Positions 27,532 through 36,639 of a stretch of 54,498 bases of DNA are shown here, piece after piece. Source of the DNA: Acidobacteriota bacterium (GTDB lineage: Bacteria; Acidobacteriota; Blastocatellia; Pyrinomonadales; Pyrinomonadaceae); assembly GCA_020199995.1 (NCBI GenBank), contig JAIVJM010000183.1:1-54498 (forward strand). Reading direction: 5' to 3'. The notes beneath the pieces were generated by a model that worked only from the letters and a program-made list of their open reading frames with translations, was not told the origin of the DNA and did not search any database. The translations under genes and the position numbers were made by a program. The stretch's first letter is position 1. Every line of letters starts with the position of its first letter.

Positions 27532-27604
27532 AAGGCCAGAAGGTAAAAGGCAAAAGTGAAGAGGCTCAACCCCTCCTCACTTTTGCCTTTTACCTTCTGG
27601 CCTT
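27532..27604. terminator. Perfect 28-bp inverted repeat
   Basis: AAGGCCAGAAGGTAAAAGGC and the rest of the left arm (27532-27559) pair exactly with 27577-27604. It lies between a plus-strand small gene and the stop of the TlpA gene, so it can end both. It shares the words AAGGTAAAAGGCAAA with the hairpin at 30765. Confidence 0.8.
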
Positions 27605-27607
27605 CCC

Positions 27608-28294
27608 TCAGTCTCCGGTCGTCTTGTCGGTGGCCTTGTCGAGGGCGGCGCGGATCATGGTGGGGAGGTTCTGCGAGAAGCCGCGGTAGTGCGCCACGAC
27701 GCGCCCGCCGGGGGCGATCACGAAGGTCTGCGGGATGCTGTAGTTGCCGCGCATGAGCTTCGAGGCGAGGTCGCCGGTCGCCCAGCCGAGCGTGTAGTTG
27801 ATGCTGTACTCCCTGGCGAAGGCGCGCACCTTCTGCTCGTCCGTCTGCGGATTCTCGGTCGTCAGCCCGAGCACCTCCACGTCCTTCGAGGCGTACTCCT
27901 TGCTCATCTCCACGAGGTGCGGAATCTCCAGCCGGCACGGCCCGCACCACGTCGCCCAGAGGTCGAGCACTACCACCTTGTTTTTGTAATCCGCGAGGCG
28001 GATGGTTTTTCCATCGAGCGTCTCGATCTCCGCGTTCATGACCTCCGGCGAGAGCGTGTCGCTCTGCGCGGGGTTCGGGGGGGCGGGCGGCGGCGGCTGC
28101 CCGCGCTGCTGCGTGACGGTCACGACCGGCTTGCCGCCTTTGGCGTTGTTCGCCGCGCCGTTCGCCCCGTCCCGCGCGGTGTCCGTCGAGGTGCAGCTCG
28201 ATGCGAGGGCGACGGCACTGAGCGAGGCTGCGCACGTGAGCGCCAGTCGCCCCTTCGTCCAGAACTTTTTCGTGGTCTGCTTCGTCGAGATCAT
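27608..28294 (-). CDS. TlpA/ResA-type thioredoxin-like lipoprotein
   Basis: 228 residues. A leader with a possible lipobox (ALASSCTS) is followed by a Pro-rich spacer (about 45-75) and a thioredoxin fold (about 80-225). The redox motif WCGPC lies in WATWCGPCRLEIPHLVEM (about 115). A cis-Pro equivalent is in NYSIPQTFVI. TlpA-type proteins reduce periplasmic disulfides, for example in cytochrome or oxidase maturation. It is the last gene of the pilT, kinase-FGE, tlpA row on the minus strand. AGGAAA before the ATG is the ribosome site. Confidence 0.88.
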   Translation of the reverse strand: MISTKQTTKKFWTKGRLALTCAASLSAVALASSCTSTDTARDGANGAANNAKGGKPVVTVTQQRGQPPPPAPPNPAQSDTLSPEVMNAEIETLDGKTIRLADYKNKVVVLDLWATWCGPCRLEIPHLVEMSKEYASKDVEVLGLTTENPQTDEQKVRAFAREYSINYTLGWATGDLASKLMRGNYSIPQTFVIAPGGRVVAHYRGFSQNLPTMIRAALDKATDKTTGD

Positions 28295-28357
28295 GCCTTC
28301 GGGATTTCCTTTTGAACTTTCGATACGAATTAAATAAGCCCGGCGACGCCGGGGGCT

Positions 28358-29030
28358 TCAAGGCCCGACGCGCACGAGGCGGAAGCCGAGCACGGGGTCG
28401 CGCAAGTTCTTCGGCACCCAGCGGCGCGCCAGCGCGTTGATGGGCTCGTCGCCGTCGGGCCGGCTCGGGTACGCCCCGCCGCGCACCACGATCTTGCCGC
28501 GGTCGGCGGCGGGCAGCGTCGTGCGGTCGTTACCTTTGTACATCGCCGCCGTCGAGCCCGTCCACTCCCAGACGTTGCCGATCATGTCCTCGACGCCCTG
28601 CGGCGTGCGCCCCTCCGGGTAGGAGCCGACGGCGCGTGGCGCGTCGCCCGAAAGGTTGGCGCGGCCCTCGGCCCACGCGCCGCGCCACGGGAAAACGCGC
28701 CCCGCATCGCCGCCGCGCGCGGCGTACTCCCACTCCTCCTCAAACGGCAGACGGTACTTGACGCCGTCGCGCTTTGAGCGCCACGCGGCGAACTTCTGCG
28801 CGTCCTCGAAGGTGACGTTGCGGACGGGGAATTTCTCTTCGCCCGCGCGTGGCGCGTCGCCATCCCAGACTTCAGGCGGCGCGGGGTGGCCCTCGGCCTT
28901 GACGAATTCGGCGTACTCGGCGTTGGTCACCTCCGTCCGGTCAATCGCGAAAGGTTTGACGGGAACGGAGCGCGCGGGCCAGTGGTTGTAGACCCAGAGG
29001 AGATAGGCCGCGCGATTCCTCTTGAGCTCC
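28358..29030 (-). CDS. FGE-like (SUMF1) domain, C-terminal part of kinase gene
   Basis: About 224 residues in a different frame from the kinase. The sequence shows DRTEVTNAEYAEFV, RLPFEEEWEYAARGG, GNVWEWTGSTAAMY, RGGAYPSRPDGD and a C-terminal GFRLVRVG, which is the formylglycine-generating-enzyme fold. The two catalytic Cys of true sulfatase-activating enzymes are absent, so it is probably a non-catalytic or ligand-binding version. The start of the fold (GGxFxMG) is missing at the junction. In related proteins such a domain follows a Ser/Thr kinase and transmembrane helix in one polypeptide, so this should be read with the next entry. Confidence 0.78.
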
Positions 29031-30662
29031 CGCGTTGATGTTCGTCGCCCCGCCCGCGTTGACGTTCTCATTCGTGTTGCCCGTCCCGCCCCGGCTCGCG
29101 AGATAGTAAGCGAGCCCCCCGATGCCCGCGAGCAGCCCGAGGACGACGAGCACGGCCAACGCGATGAGCGGCGTGGGCGACGGCGCGGGCGTGGGCGTGG
29201 GCGCGCCCGCGTGTGCCCCTGCGGCTTGCTTTTGCGCCGCCAGTGCCTCGGCGGCGGCGCGCTCCTCGGCGGCACGCCGCCGCGACTCTTCGACGCGGCG
29301 TTGATCTTCGGCGTCCGGCAGTCGTGACGTTGGCGCGTCGGCAGCGCCGCCGCCGACGGGGTCCGAGATGCGCGGCGTGGTCTCGCCGGCTCCGCCGAGC
29401 GGCGCGGCGGTGTGGCCGCCGCCCGGCTGGCGCGCCGTGTCCGCCCCGCGCACAATATTCCCGCCCTCGGGCAGAGCGTCAGTGCGCGGCACTTCGATTT
29501 GCGCGACGGTGGTCTTGCCGACTGATTCCGGCCCCGACTCCTCTTCGAGCGCGCCCGTCGCCGCCGCGATGTCGCGCACGCCCGCCACCGTCTCGAAGCT
29601 CGGCGAGCCCGAATGCTGCCCGCCCGTCGTCACCCCGCGCCCTTCGGACAGCCCCACGGTCTCGCCCGGCACGAGCGGAACCGTGCGCGCCGACGCGGCG
29701 TCGCCCGCGGGCGTCTCCGCGCTCACGCTGCACATTGCGGCGCGCAGCTCCTCCATGAACTCCTCGACCGTCTGCGGTCGCCGCTCCGGGTCTTTCGCCA
29801 GCGCGTGCTGCACCGCCCGCTCGATCTCCGCCGGAACTTCGACCTCGCGCTCCGAGAGCGGCACGGGCGCGGTCGTTAGATGCTTGTTCATGATCGAGGG
29901 AATCGAGACGCCGCGGAAGGGCACGTCGCCTGAGAGCATCTGATAGAGGATGATGCCCAGACTATAGATGTCGGCGCGCACGTCAATGTCGTCGTCGCCC
30001 CACTGCTCGGGGGCCATGTAGAAGGGCGAGCCCATCATCCCTTGGGTCTGCGCGGCGACGAACGAGCCGAGCAACTCGCCCGACTTGATCTTCGCCAGCC
30101 CGAAGTCGAGCACTTTGACGCCCTCGCCCGGCGCATGGCCGGTCTGGAGCAGGATGTTGAGAGGCTTCAAATCGCGGTGGACGATGCCCTGCCGGTGCGC
30201 GGCGGCGACCCCGGCGCAGACGGCCAGCATGATCTCCACGGCCTGCGCGGGCGAAAGTCGCTTCTGCTGCGCGAGGATGTCGTGGAGCGAGCGCCCCTCG
30301 ATGAACTCCATGACGAGGAACGGGGTGGTGCCGCCGATGACGCCGTAGTCCGTGACGGTGACGGTGTTCTGGTGGCGGATGGCAGCCGCCGCCATCGCCT
30401 CCTGCCGGAAGCGCGTGAGGAGCGAAGGGTCGTTGCCGACGAGGTCGGGGAGGATGACTTTGACGGCGTGGTGCGTCTTGAGGAAGACGTGGCGGGCCTT
30501 GAAGACGATGCCCATCCCGCCCTGCCCGAGCCGCCTCTCCAACTGGTAACGCTCGTCGAGCACGGTGTCGCCGGCGAGCGTGAATTTCAGTGATTCACCG
30601 TCGCTCGGACAGTGGTTGACGTGGTCGGGGAAACAGCGGTGACAACCTGGACACTCTTTCAT
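29031..30662 (-). CDS. Membrane-anchored Ser/Thr protein kinase (PknB type), N-terminal part
   Basis: About 544 residues. A zinc-ribbon-like N-terminus (CPGCHRCFPDHVNHCPSDG) precedes a Hanks kinase domain (about 38-300): LGQGGMGIVF, HAVKVIL, VHRDLKPLNILL, LDFGLAKI, YMAPEQW. All core residues needed for ATP and Mg binding are visible. A long Ala/Glu/Pro-rich region and then a single membrane helix (LIALAVLVVLGLLAGIGGLAYYL) with an Asn-rich tail (NTNENVNAGGATNINAG) follow. The frame then breaks and a formylglycine-enzyme-like domain continues in another frame. The signal domain would be outside the membrane. The ATG at 30662 is preferred, since further upstream residues are not family-like; the ribosome site is weak. 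Confidence 0.88.
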
Positions 30663-30764
30663 CGGATGGCTCTGGTGCGATACACAGTAAAAATCAGCGT
30701 CGGTGTAACGTGCGAAAAAAATTCTAACAACTCGCAGACAAGCAGGCAAGGAAGCAGTACGAAG

Positions 30765-30831
30765 GGCAAAAGTAAAAAGGCAAAAGGAAGAGCCTGTCTT
30801 TCCCTTTGCCTTTTACCTTTTTACTTTTGCC
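30765..30831. terminator. Imperfect hairpin between pilT and kinase genes
   Basis: GGCAAAAGTAAAAAGG pairs exactly with 30816-30831, with extra flanking pairing GAAGCA...TGCTTC. A seven-base insertion breaks the inner pairing. It shares A/G-rich words with the hairpin at 27532. Confidence 0.65.
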
Positions 30832-30835
30832 TGCT

Positions 30836-31978
30836 TCAGGAGCGCGGCGGCGAGCTGCTGATGCTGGTGACGCGCTCCATATCGTCTTTGGCCTGCTCGG
30901 AGGCCGAGCGGATGCCCGCCACGCGGAGGCGGAACTCGTCGGCGTTGCTCGCGCCGCGCAGCGCCTCGTCGAGCTCGATGAGGCCGGACTGGTAGAGGTT
31001 AAAGAGCGACTGGTCGAAGGTTTGCATGCCGTACTGCGAAGTGCCGGCGGCGATGGCGTCGCGGATGAGCGAGGTCTTCTCCTCGTTAATGATGTAGTCG
31101 CGGATGAGCCCTGTCGTGACCATCACCTCGACGGCGGGGACGCGGCCCCCTTCCACGGAACACACGAGGCGCTGCGAGACGACGGCGCGCAGAATGCCTG
31201 CGAGCTGGATGCGGACGCTCTTTTGCAGGTGCGGCGCAAACGATGAGACGATGCGGCGGATGGTCTCGGTGGCGTCGAGCGTGTGCAGCGTCGAGAGGAC
31301 GAGGTGGCCGGTCTCGGCGGCGGTCAAGGCCGTCTCGATGGTCTCGTGGTCGCGCATCTCGCCGACGAGGATAACGTCAGGGTCCTGCCGCAGCGCGCCT
31401 CTCAGCGCCTCGGCGAACGAGCGCGTGTCCACGTCCACCTCGCGCTGCGTGACGAAGGACTTCTTGTCGCGGTGGAGGAACTCGATGGGGTCTTCGATGG
31501 TGATGACGTGGCCGCCGCGCGTCGAGTTGATGTAGTCAATGACGGCGGCGAGGGTGGTGGACTTGCCCGAGCCCGTCGTCCCCGTGACGAGGATGAGGCC
31601 GCGCTGCTCGTCGGCGATGCGCTCGATGACGGGCGGCAGGCCCAGCTCGCTCATCGCGCGCACCTTGTCGGGGATCACGCGCAGGACCATGCCGACGGTG
31701 CCGCGCTGCTGGAAGATGTTGGCGCGGAAGCGACCGAGCCCCGAGACGCCGTAGGCGATGTCGGCCTCCGAGACCTCCTTGAAGCGCTGCTTCTGCCGGT
31801 TCGACATCATCGAGAAGGCCATGTCGAGCGTGTCTTCCTGCGTCAGGCGCGGGGTGTCCGCGACGGGGCGCAGCTCGCCGCCGATGCGCATGAAGGGCTG
31901 CGACCCGGCCTTGACGTGGAGGTCGGAGGCGCCGAACTGAGTGGCGGCGCGCAGCAAGTCGTCAATTCTGACTGGCAT
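30836..31978 (-). CDS. pilT: Twitching motility / pilus retraction ATPase PilT
   Basis: 380 residues. An N-terminal PAS-like domain (about 1-110) precedes the secretion-ATPase core with Walker A GTTGSGKSTT (about 136), Asp-box region ITIEDPIEFLHR, Walker B DPDVILVGEMRD and His box HLVLSTLHT. The C-terminal region contains MQTFDQSLFNLYQSG. It would disassemble type IV pili, powering retraction and surface movement. The neighbours are not pilus genes, so the rest of the pilus lies elsewhere. The length is about that of known PilT (340-380). Confidence 0.95.
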   Translation of the reverse strand: MPVRIDDLLRAATQFGASDLHVKAGSQPFMRIGGELRPVADTPRLTQEDTLDMAFSMMSNRQKQRFKEVSEADIAYGVSGLGRFRANIFQQRGTVGMVLRVIPDKVRAMSELGLPPVIERIADEQRGLILVTGTTGSGKSTTLAAVIDYINSTRGGHVITIEDPIEFLHRDKKSFVTQREVDVDTRSFAEALRGALRQDPDVILVGEMRDHETIETALTAAETGHLVLSTLHTLDATETIRRIVSSFAPHLQKSVRIQLAGILRAVVSQRLVCSVEGGRVPAVEVMVTTGLIRDYIINEEKTSLIRDAIAAGTSQYGMQTFDQSLFNLYQSGLIELDEALRGASNADEFRLRVAGIRSASEQAKDDMERVTSISSSPPRS

Positions 31979-32184
31979 AAGTTAGTTTCGGGACCCCTTA
32001 CCGGATGGTCGCGCGCGTGACGCGAGTTTTATGGCGTAAGCTTTCCGCGGCCTGTAGGCGGGGCGGCGTTCGTGACTCGACGGGGCCGGTGCGGTCGCCG
32101 GGAAAGATTCTACCGCGTTTCCGCACGGGCGCTCAACAAGTTTTATGCGGGCGGGGAAATTTTCGCCCCGGTGGTGGTTTTTTG

Positions 32185-32212
32185 TTGACAATCACGAGCC
32201 CCGGAGTATATT
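32185..32212 (+). promoter_or_regulatory. Consensus sigma70-like promoter of the patatin gene
   Basis: TTGACA and TATATT are separated by 16 bases, transcription predicted near 32219. A perfect AGGAGG lies at 32373-32378, but no ATG, GTG or TTG follows it within about 25 bases in the coding frame. The rest of the 31979-32458 gap shows nothing else. Confidence 0.7.
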
Positions 32213-32458
32213 TCAACTCCTCGCGCCAGAGACTCCAAGCCGGCGACAACCCTCTCAGCGGGAACCCCGGCGAAAGCGGCGGACGCGCTCTCATCACACG
32301 CGAACGCACTGAACACTCGATACAGAGGGCCGGTCCTTAATCTCCAGACGCCGGCCACAGTCCAATTCTTTCAGGAGGAATCGGCGCGGCCCTGCGGCGC
32401 ACGCGGTTGCGGCGGGCTCCTCGTCACCGGCCGCACCGAGAGCGAGGACGACAAGGCG

Positions 32459-35400
32459 TTGTCGCGCCGCCTTGAGGAGTTGTTAGGCTACGGCGTGGTT
32501 CAGAGGGACTGCGCGACGGCCTCGTCGGCGAAAATCAACCGGCAGAAGATTTCGCTCGTCATCCTCTCGCCGACGGCCACCGAACACGTGAGCGCCGAGT
32601 TCCGCAACGTCGCCGTGCCCGTCGTGGTGATGGACCGCAGGCTGTACGCCGGGATGGGCCTCACCGGGCCGAGCGAGGTGAGCGACTTCGGGACTCAGTC
32701 GGGGGAGCAGCAGCAGGTGCTCATCATGGACCCGAACCACCCGATAGCGGCGGACCTCACGGGCAGCCAGGAGCTGGCCGCCGCGCCGGCTGGCATCACG
32801 TGGGGGCTCCCCGGCAGGCGCGCGCGGAGGGTCGCGACGCTCGCGACCGACACCCGCAAAGCAGTCCTCTTCTGCTACGACAGCGACGACACGATGAACG
32901 GGCTCAACGCGCCGGCGCGACGCGTCGCACTCCTCTATGACGAGGCCTTTCGCCTCCACCCCGCCAGCCCCTACTGGCGTCTCTTCGATGCCGCGGTCGA
33001 GTGGGCTGCCGCCGAGCGCCCGCGGCAGTTCCCGGATGTGTTCCGCGCCGAGTGGTCGGAGGTCCGCACGCGCCGGCGCGCGGGCCAGCCGGCGGGCGAA
33101 GCGGAGTCCGGAAGCCCGCCCATGCATCCCCCCGAGAACCTCGCGGGTCTGGCGCTTTCGGGCGGCGGCATTCGCGCCGCGACCTTTAGCCTCGGGCTCC
33201 TTCAGGGGCTCAACCTCCACGGACTGCTGCGCGGCTTCGACTACCTCTCGACGGTCTCGGGGGGTGGCTACGTCGGGGGCTGGTGGAGCGCGTGGCTGAG
33301 CCGCGACCCGCAGGGCCAGCGCGGCGGCGAGGGCGCCTTCCCGCCCCCCGAACTCATCAGGCCGGCCAGCGACGGGGTGGCCCGCCTCGCGGCGGAGCGG
33401 GTCAACACCGAGGTCGCCGACGAACTCCTGTCGGCGGGCCGCGACCCCATCCACCACCTGCGCCTCTTCTCCAACTACCTCACGCCGCGCAAGGGCGTGC
33501 TGAGCCCCGACACGTGGCGCGCCGTGACGGTCATCTCCCGCGACATGGCCCTCACGTGGGTCGTGCTGCTGCCGGTGCTTATCGCCGCCCTCCTGCTCGG
33601 CAAGCTCTACTTCGTCCTCCAGCCCCTCGCCTATGATACGCAGTCGCACCACAGCTTCTTTCAGTACAGCCTGCCTCCCGGCCAGTCCCTCTGGGAGTGG
33701 GCGCTCTGGCCGCGCCTGATTCTGGTGATGTGGCCGCTGCTGCTCGTGCTCGGGTGGCTCGCCGTCGCCGTGTGCGCGTGGATGGTGAGCGGCGGCGCCG
33801 AAGAGTCGCGCCGCGAGTGGTGGGCCGCGAAGCTGGGCGGCACGGTCGCCACCATCATGATCGGGCTCTTCTTCTACCTCTTCTACTACCGGAGCGGGTC
33901 GGGAGAGAGTGGCACGCCGGGCTGGTTCTGGCCGGCGCTGGCGCTGGGCTCGGTCGTCCTGCTGGGTTACTGCTTCTACCCGATGCTGCGGCGCTTGATT
34001 GTCGAGCAGCGAGGCGGCGAAGAGCAGGCGGCCCGGCAGTGGCGCGGCGAAGTGCTGCGCGACCGGATGACCCGCGCGCAGTCGCTCCTCATGGTGGTGC
34101 TCGCCATCGCGGCCTTCGTGCTCGTGCTCGCGGGGTTCGGTCACGAACTGGTCAACTACGTGTTCAAGCCGGAGAGCGGTCTGGTGGCGAGGGGCGGGGG
34201 CGGGCTCGCCGTGCTCGCCGCGCTCGCCGGCTCGGTCTTCACGGCGCTCAAGAATTCACCCTCGGGCGGGAGCGACGAGCGGCTGCTCGACGAGAACCAG
34301 TCGCGGTTCAACCGGCTGGTCTTCAGGCTCACGCCGCCGCTCCTCATCGTCGTGCTGGCCGTCGCCCTCTCGTGGGCGGCCAACGTGCTGCTGGGCTACA
34401 TCCACTCGGCCTACCTCGACGGGCTCAACCTTATCCCGAACGAGTTAGACTACTTGCGGGTGAGACTCTCATGGGTCAAGCAGAGACAGGGTGGGACGAA
34501 CCTGACTACGCTCCTGATGGCGGCGACCTGCCTCGGGGCGCTGCTCTCGTTCTTCCTCGTGCTGGTCGAGACACGCTGGCGCATCGCCTCGCCCCGGCGC
34601 TGGCTCGCCGCCCTCTGGCTCGGGCTCGCCCTCTACCTCTCGGCGTTGGTGGTCTGGATGCTCGTCGTCGCCCCGTACCCGCCCACCCGGTGCGCCGACG
34701 AGCCGGTCATCAACTTCCTGCTCAAAGTTTGCGACAACCCGAGCGGCTCCGCGAAGAGGACGCTCGACTGGAGGTGCCTCGCCAACTGGGAACTCTGCCT
34801 CGACCGGCGCGCCTTCGGGGCCATCTTCTTCCTCACCTATGTCACGGGCTGGTGGCTCATTTTCAGGCTGCGCGCCGGAGAACGACGACGCCCGCGCCGG
34901 ATGGTCACGCCGGCGCTCATCCTCCTCGTCGGCGTCGTGCTCACCATCCTCACGACGGTGGCCATGAAGGCGGCCTACAACACGCAGGAACTCAAGAAGG
35001 ACGCGGCGGCGATCCGCTGGGCGAAGCAACTGCAGAAGGAGACGGAGGCGGCCCCCGCGTCGAAGGAGCCGGCGCAAGGCACTGTGAAGTCTGCCGGGGT
35101 GAAGACAGAAGAAGAAGCAGCAGCAGATGAGATGATGTGGGTCCCGATGTGGTTTACGGTGATGCTCTCCGGAGCGTTCCTCTACTGCCTGCTCTTCGTC
35201 GTGCTGGAGACCGTTCTGGGGAGCACCGATAACCGGCGCGCGATGTGGCTGCTCACCTCGGTCTACCTCGCCCTCAATGCGCTGCTCGCCGTCTACATCG
35301 CCTTCGACTACAGCGACCTGCGGGCCGACTACCTCAACCAGCCGAGGCTCGACCTCTACATCACTGTGGTTCTGGGGCAGGCCACCTTCGGACTGTTCGG

Positions 35401-36574
35401 CGTGTCGCTGACGTGGGTGGTGGCGATGGGCTGGATGGCCGACCCGAACCGGCTCTCGCTGCACAACTTCTACCGCGCGCGGCTGGTGCGCGCCTACCTC
35501 GGCGCGTCGAATAAGTATCGCAGCGAGCAGCTCAGGACGATCCGCGAGGCGGTCGAGGGCGACGACGTGCTGCTTCAGGACTTGGGCAACTGCCGGCGCG
35601 GCGCGCCCTACCACCTCATCAACACGACGCTCAATCTGGTCGGCGGGCGCGACCTCACCACGGCGCAGCGCTCCGCCGACTCCTTCATCCTCTCCCGGCG
35701 CTTCTGCGGCTCGTCGCGCACCGGCTACCGCGACACGCGCGAGTACATGGGCGGGCAGCTCTCGCTGGGGACGGCCGTCGCCGTCTCGGGGGCGGCGGCG
35801 AGCCCGAACATGGGTTCCAAGACGCTCACCTCCTCGCTGGCCATGCTCATGACCTTCCTCAACGTGAGGCTCGGCTTCTGGGCGCCGACGCCCAACAAGA
35901 AGGACTGGCGCGAGACCAGAGCGCGCCTCTGGCCCTTCTATATGTTGCGCGAGTTCACCTCGCAGACCAACGACCTCTCGACCTACTGTTACCTCACCGA
36001 CGGCGGGCACTTCGACAACACGGGGCTCTACGCGCTCGTCGAGCGCGGGTGCCGCTTTATCTTCGTCGCCGACTGCGGCGCCGACCCGAAGCCCTGCTTT
36101 CAGGACGTCGGCGCTGCGCTGCGCCGCTGCCGCATCGACTTCGGGTCCGAGATAGACCTCGACCTCACGCCCGTCACCAGAAAGAGGGACGACGGCCTCG
36201 CTGACTCGCACTTCGCCGTCGGCAGCATCCTCTATTCGAGGGAGCATGCCGAGGCGCTCGGCTGGGAGCTGCCGCCCGCCGCCGCGGCCCGCGCCACCGA
36301 CGAGGGGCAGAGGGCGGACGAGTTGGCGCGCACCGGGGTCATCATCCTCTTCAAGCCCGTCGTCACCGGCCGGGACGAGCCCGCCGACGTGCGTCAGTTC
36401 AAGCTCGAAAACTCGCTCTTCCCACAGCAGACGACCGCCGACCAGTGGTTCGACGAGGCGCAGTTCGAGAGCTACCGGCGGCTCGGGCATCTTTCCGCCT
36501 ACTCCGTGCTCCGCCGACTGAGCCCGGTGCGGCGGCCACTGGCCCCGGCAGGTGCGCCCCCCGACCCGAATTGA
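32459..36574 (+). CDS. Giant patatin-like phospholipase with multi-pass membrane region
   Basis: 1371 residues from the TTG at 32459. An N-terminal Rossmann-like domain (about 1-185, NVAVPVVVMDRRLYAGMGLTG, VLFCYDSDDTMNG) is found beside secreted enzymes in other bacteria. The patatin part starts with LALSGGGIRAATFSLG (oxyanion loop, about 230) and the nucleophile region DYLSTVSGGGYVGG (Ser about 268). About 13 to 14 hydrophobic segments follow (about 355-1010), and only then the second catalytic residue, Asp in YLTDGGHFDNTGLY (about 1180). The catalytic dyad is thus split by a membrane block. It should hydrolyse lipids at the membrane. The true start is uncertain: in-frame sequence GGLLVTGRTESEDDKAL upstream looks like the first strand of the N-domain, but there is no start codon there. 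Confidence 0.88.
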   Translation: MSRRLEELLGYGVVQRDCATASSAKINRQKISLVILSPTATEHVSAEFRNVAVPVVVMDRRLYAGMGLTGPSEVSDFGTQSGEQQQVLIMDPNHPIAADLTGSQELAAAPAGITWGLPGRRARRVATLATDTRKAVLFCYDSDDTMNGLNAPARRVALLYDEAFRLHPASPYWRLFDAAVEWAAAERPRQFPDVFRAEWSEVRTRRRAGQPAGEAESGSPPMHPPENLAGLALSGGGIRAATFSLGLLQGLNLHGLLRGFDYLSTVSGGGYVGGWWSAWLSRDPQGQRGGEGAFPPPELIRPASDGVARLAAERVNTEVADELLSAGRDPIHHLRLFSNYLTPRKGVLSPDTWRAVTVISRDMALTWVVLLPVLIAALLLGKLYFVLQPLAYDTQSHHSFFQYSLPPGQSLWEWALWPRLILVMWPLLLVLGWLAVAVCAWMVSGGAEESRREWWAAKLGGTVATIMIGLFFYLFYYRSGSGESGTPGWFWPALALGSVVLLGYCFYPMLRRLIVEQRGGEEQAARQWRGEVLRDRMTRAQSLLMVVLAIAAFVLVLAGFGHELVNYVFKPESGLVARGGGGLAVLAALAGSVFTALKNSPSGGSDERLLDENQSRFNRLVFRLTPPLLIVVLAVALSWAANVLLGYIHSAYLDGLNLIPNELDYLRVRLSWVKQRQGGTNLTTLLMAATCLGALLSFFLVLVETRWRIASPRRWLAALWLGLALYLSALVVWMLVVAPYPPTRCADEPVINFLLKVCDNPSGSAKRTLDWRCLANWELCLDRRAFGAIFFLTYVTGWWLIFRLRAGERRRPRRMVTPALILLVGVVLTILTTVAMKAAYNTQELKKDAAAIRWAKQLQKETEAAPASKEPAQGTVKSAGVKTEEEAAADEMMWVPMWFTVMLSGAFLYCLLFVVLETVLGSTDNRRAMWLLTSVYLALNALLAVYIAFDYSDLRADYLNQPRLDLYITVVLGQATFGLFGVSLTWVVAMGWMADPNRLSLHNFYRARLVRAYLGASNKYRSEQLRTIREAVEGDDVLLQDLGNCRRGAPYHLINTTLNLVGGRDLTTAQRSADSFILSRRFCGSSRTGYRDTREYMGGQLSLGTAVAVSGAAASPNMGSKTLTSSLAMLMTFLNVRLGFWAPTPNKKDWRETRARLWPFYMLREFTSQTNDLSTYCYLTDGGHFDNTGLYALVERGCRFIFVADCGADPKPCFQDVGAALRRCRIDFGSEIDLDLTPVTRKRDDGLADSHFAVGSILYSREHAEALGWELPPAAAARATDEGQRADELARTGVIILFKPVVTGRDEPADVRQFKLENSLFPQQTTADQWFDEAQFESYRRLGHLSAYSVLRRLSPVRRPLAPAGAPPDPN

Positions 36575-36606
36575 AAAGGCCCCTTCGCTGAAGGGGCCTT
36601 TTTTTC
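36574..36606 (+). terminator. Rho-independent terminator after patatin gene
   Basis: AAAAGGCCCCTT and its complement enclose a 6-base loop, followed by a run of seven or more T. It overlaps the last base of the patatin stop codon and also faces the ilvE gene. Confidence 0.85.
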
Positions 36607-36639
36607 TCTCTCGTCGCCGCCGCCGTCGCGGCAGCGCGG

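Noticed and set aside
29122-29304. Ala-rich frames antisense to the kinase C-terminal linker
   Set aside because: They mirror a low-complexity region of the kinase and have no independent signals.
34469-36490. A 673-residue open frame antisense to the patatin gene
   Set aside because: No start context and a charged, repeat-like composition; the patatin frame has catalytic and membrane features.
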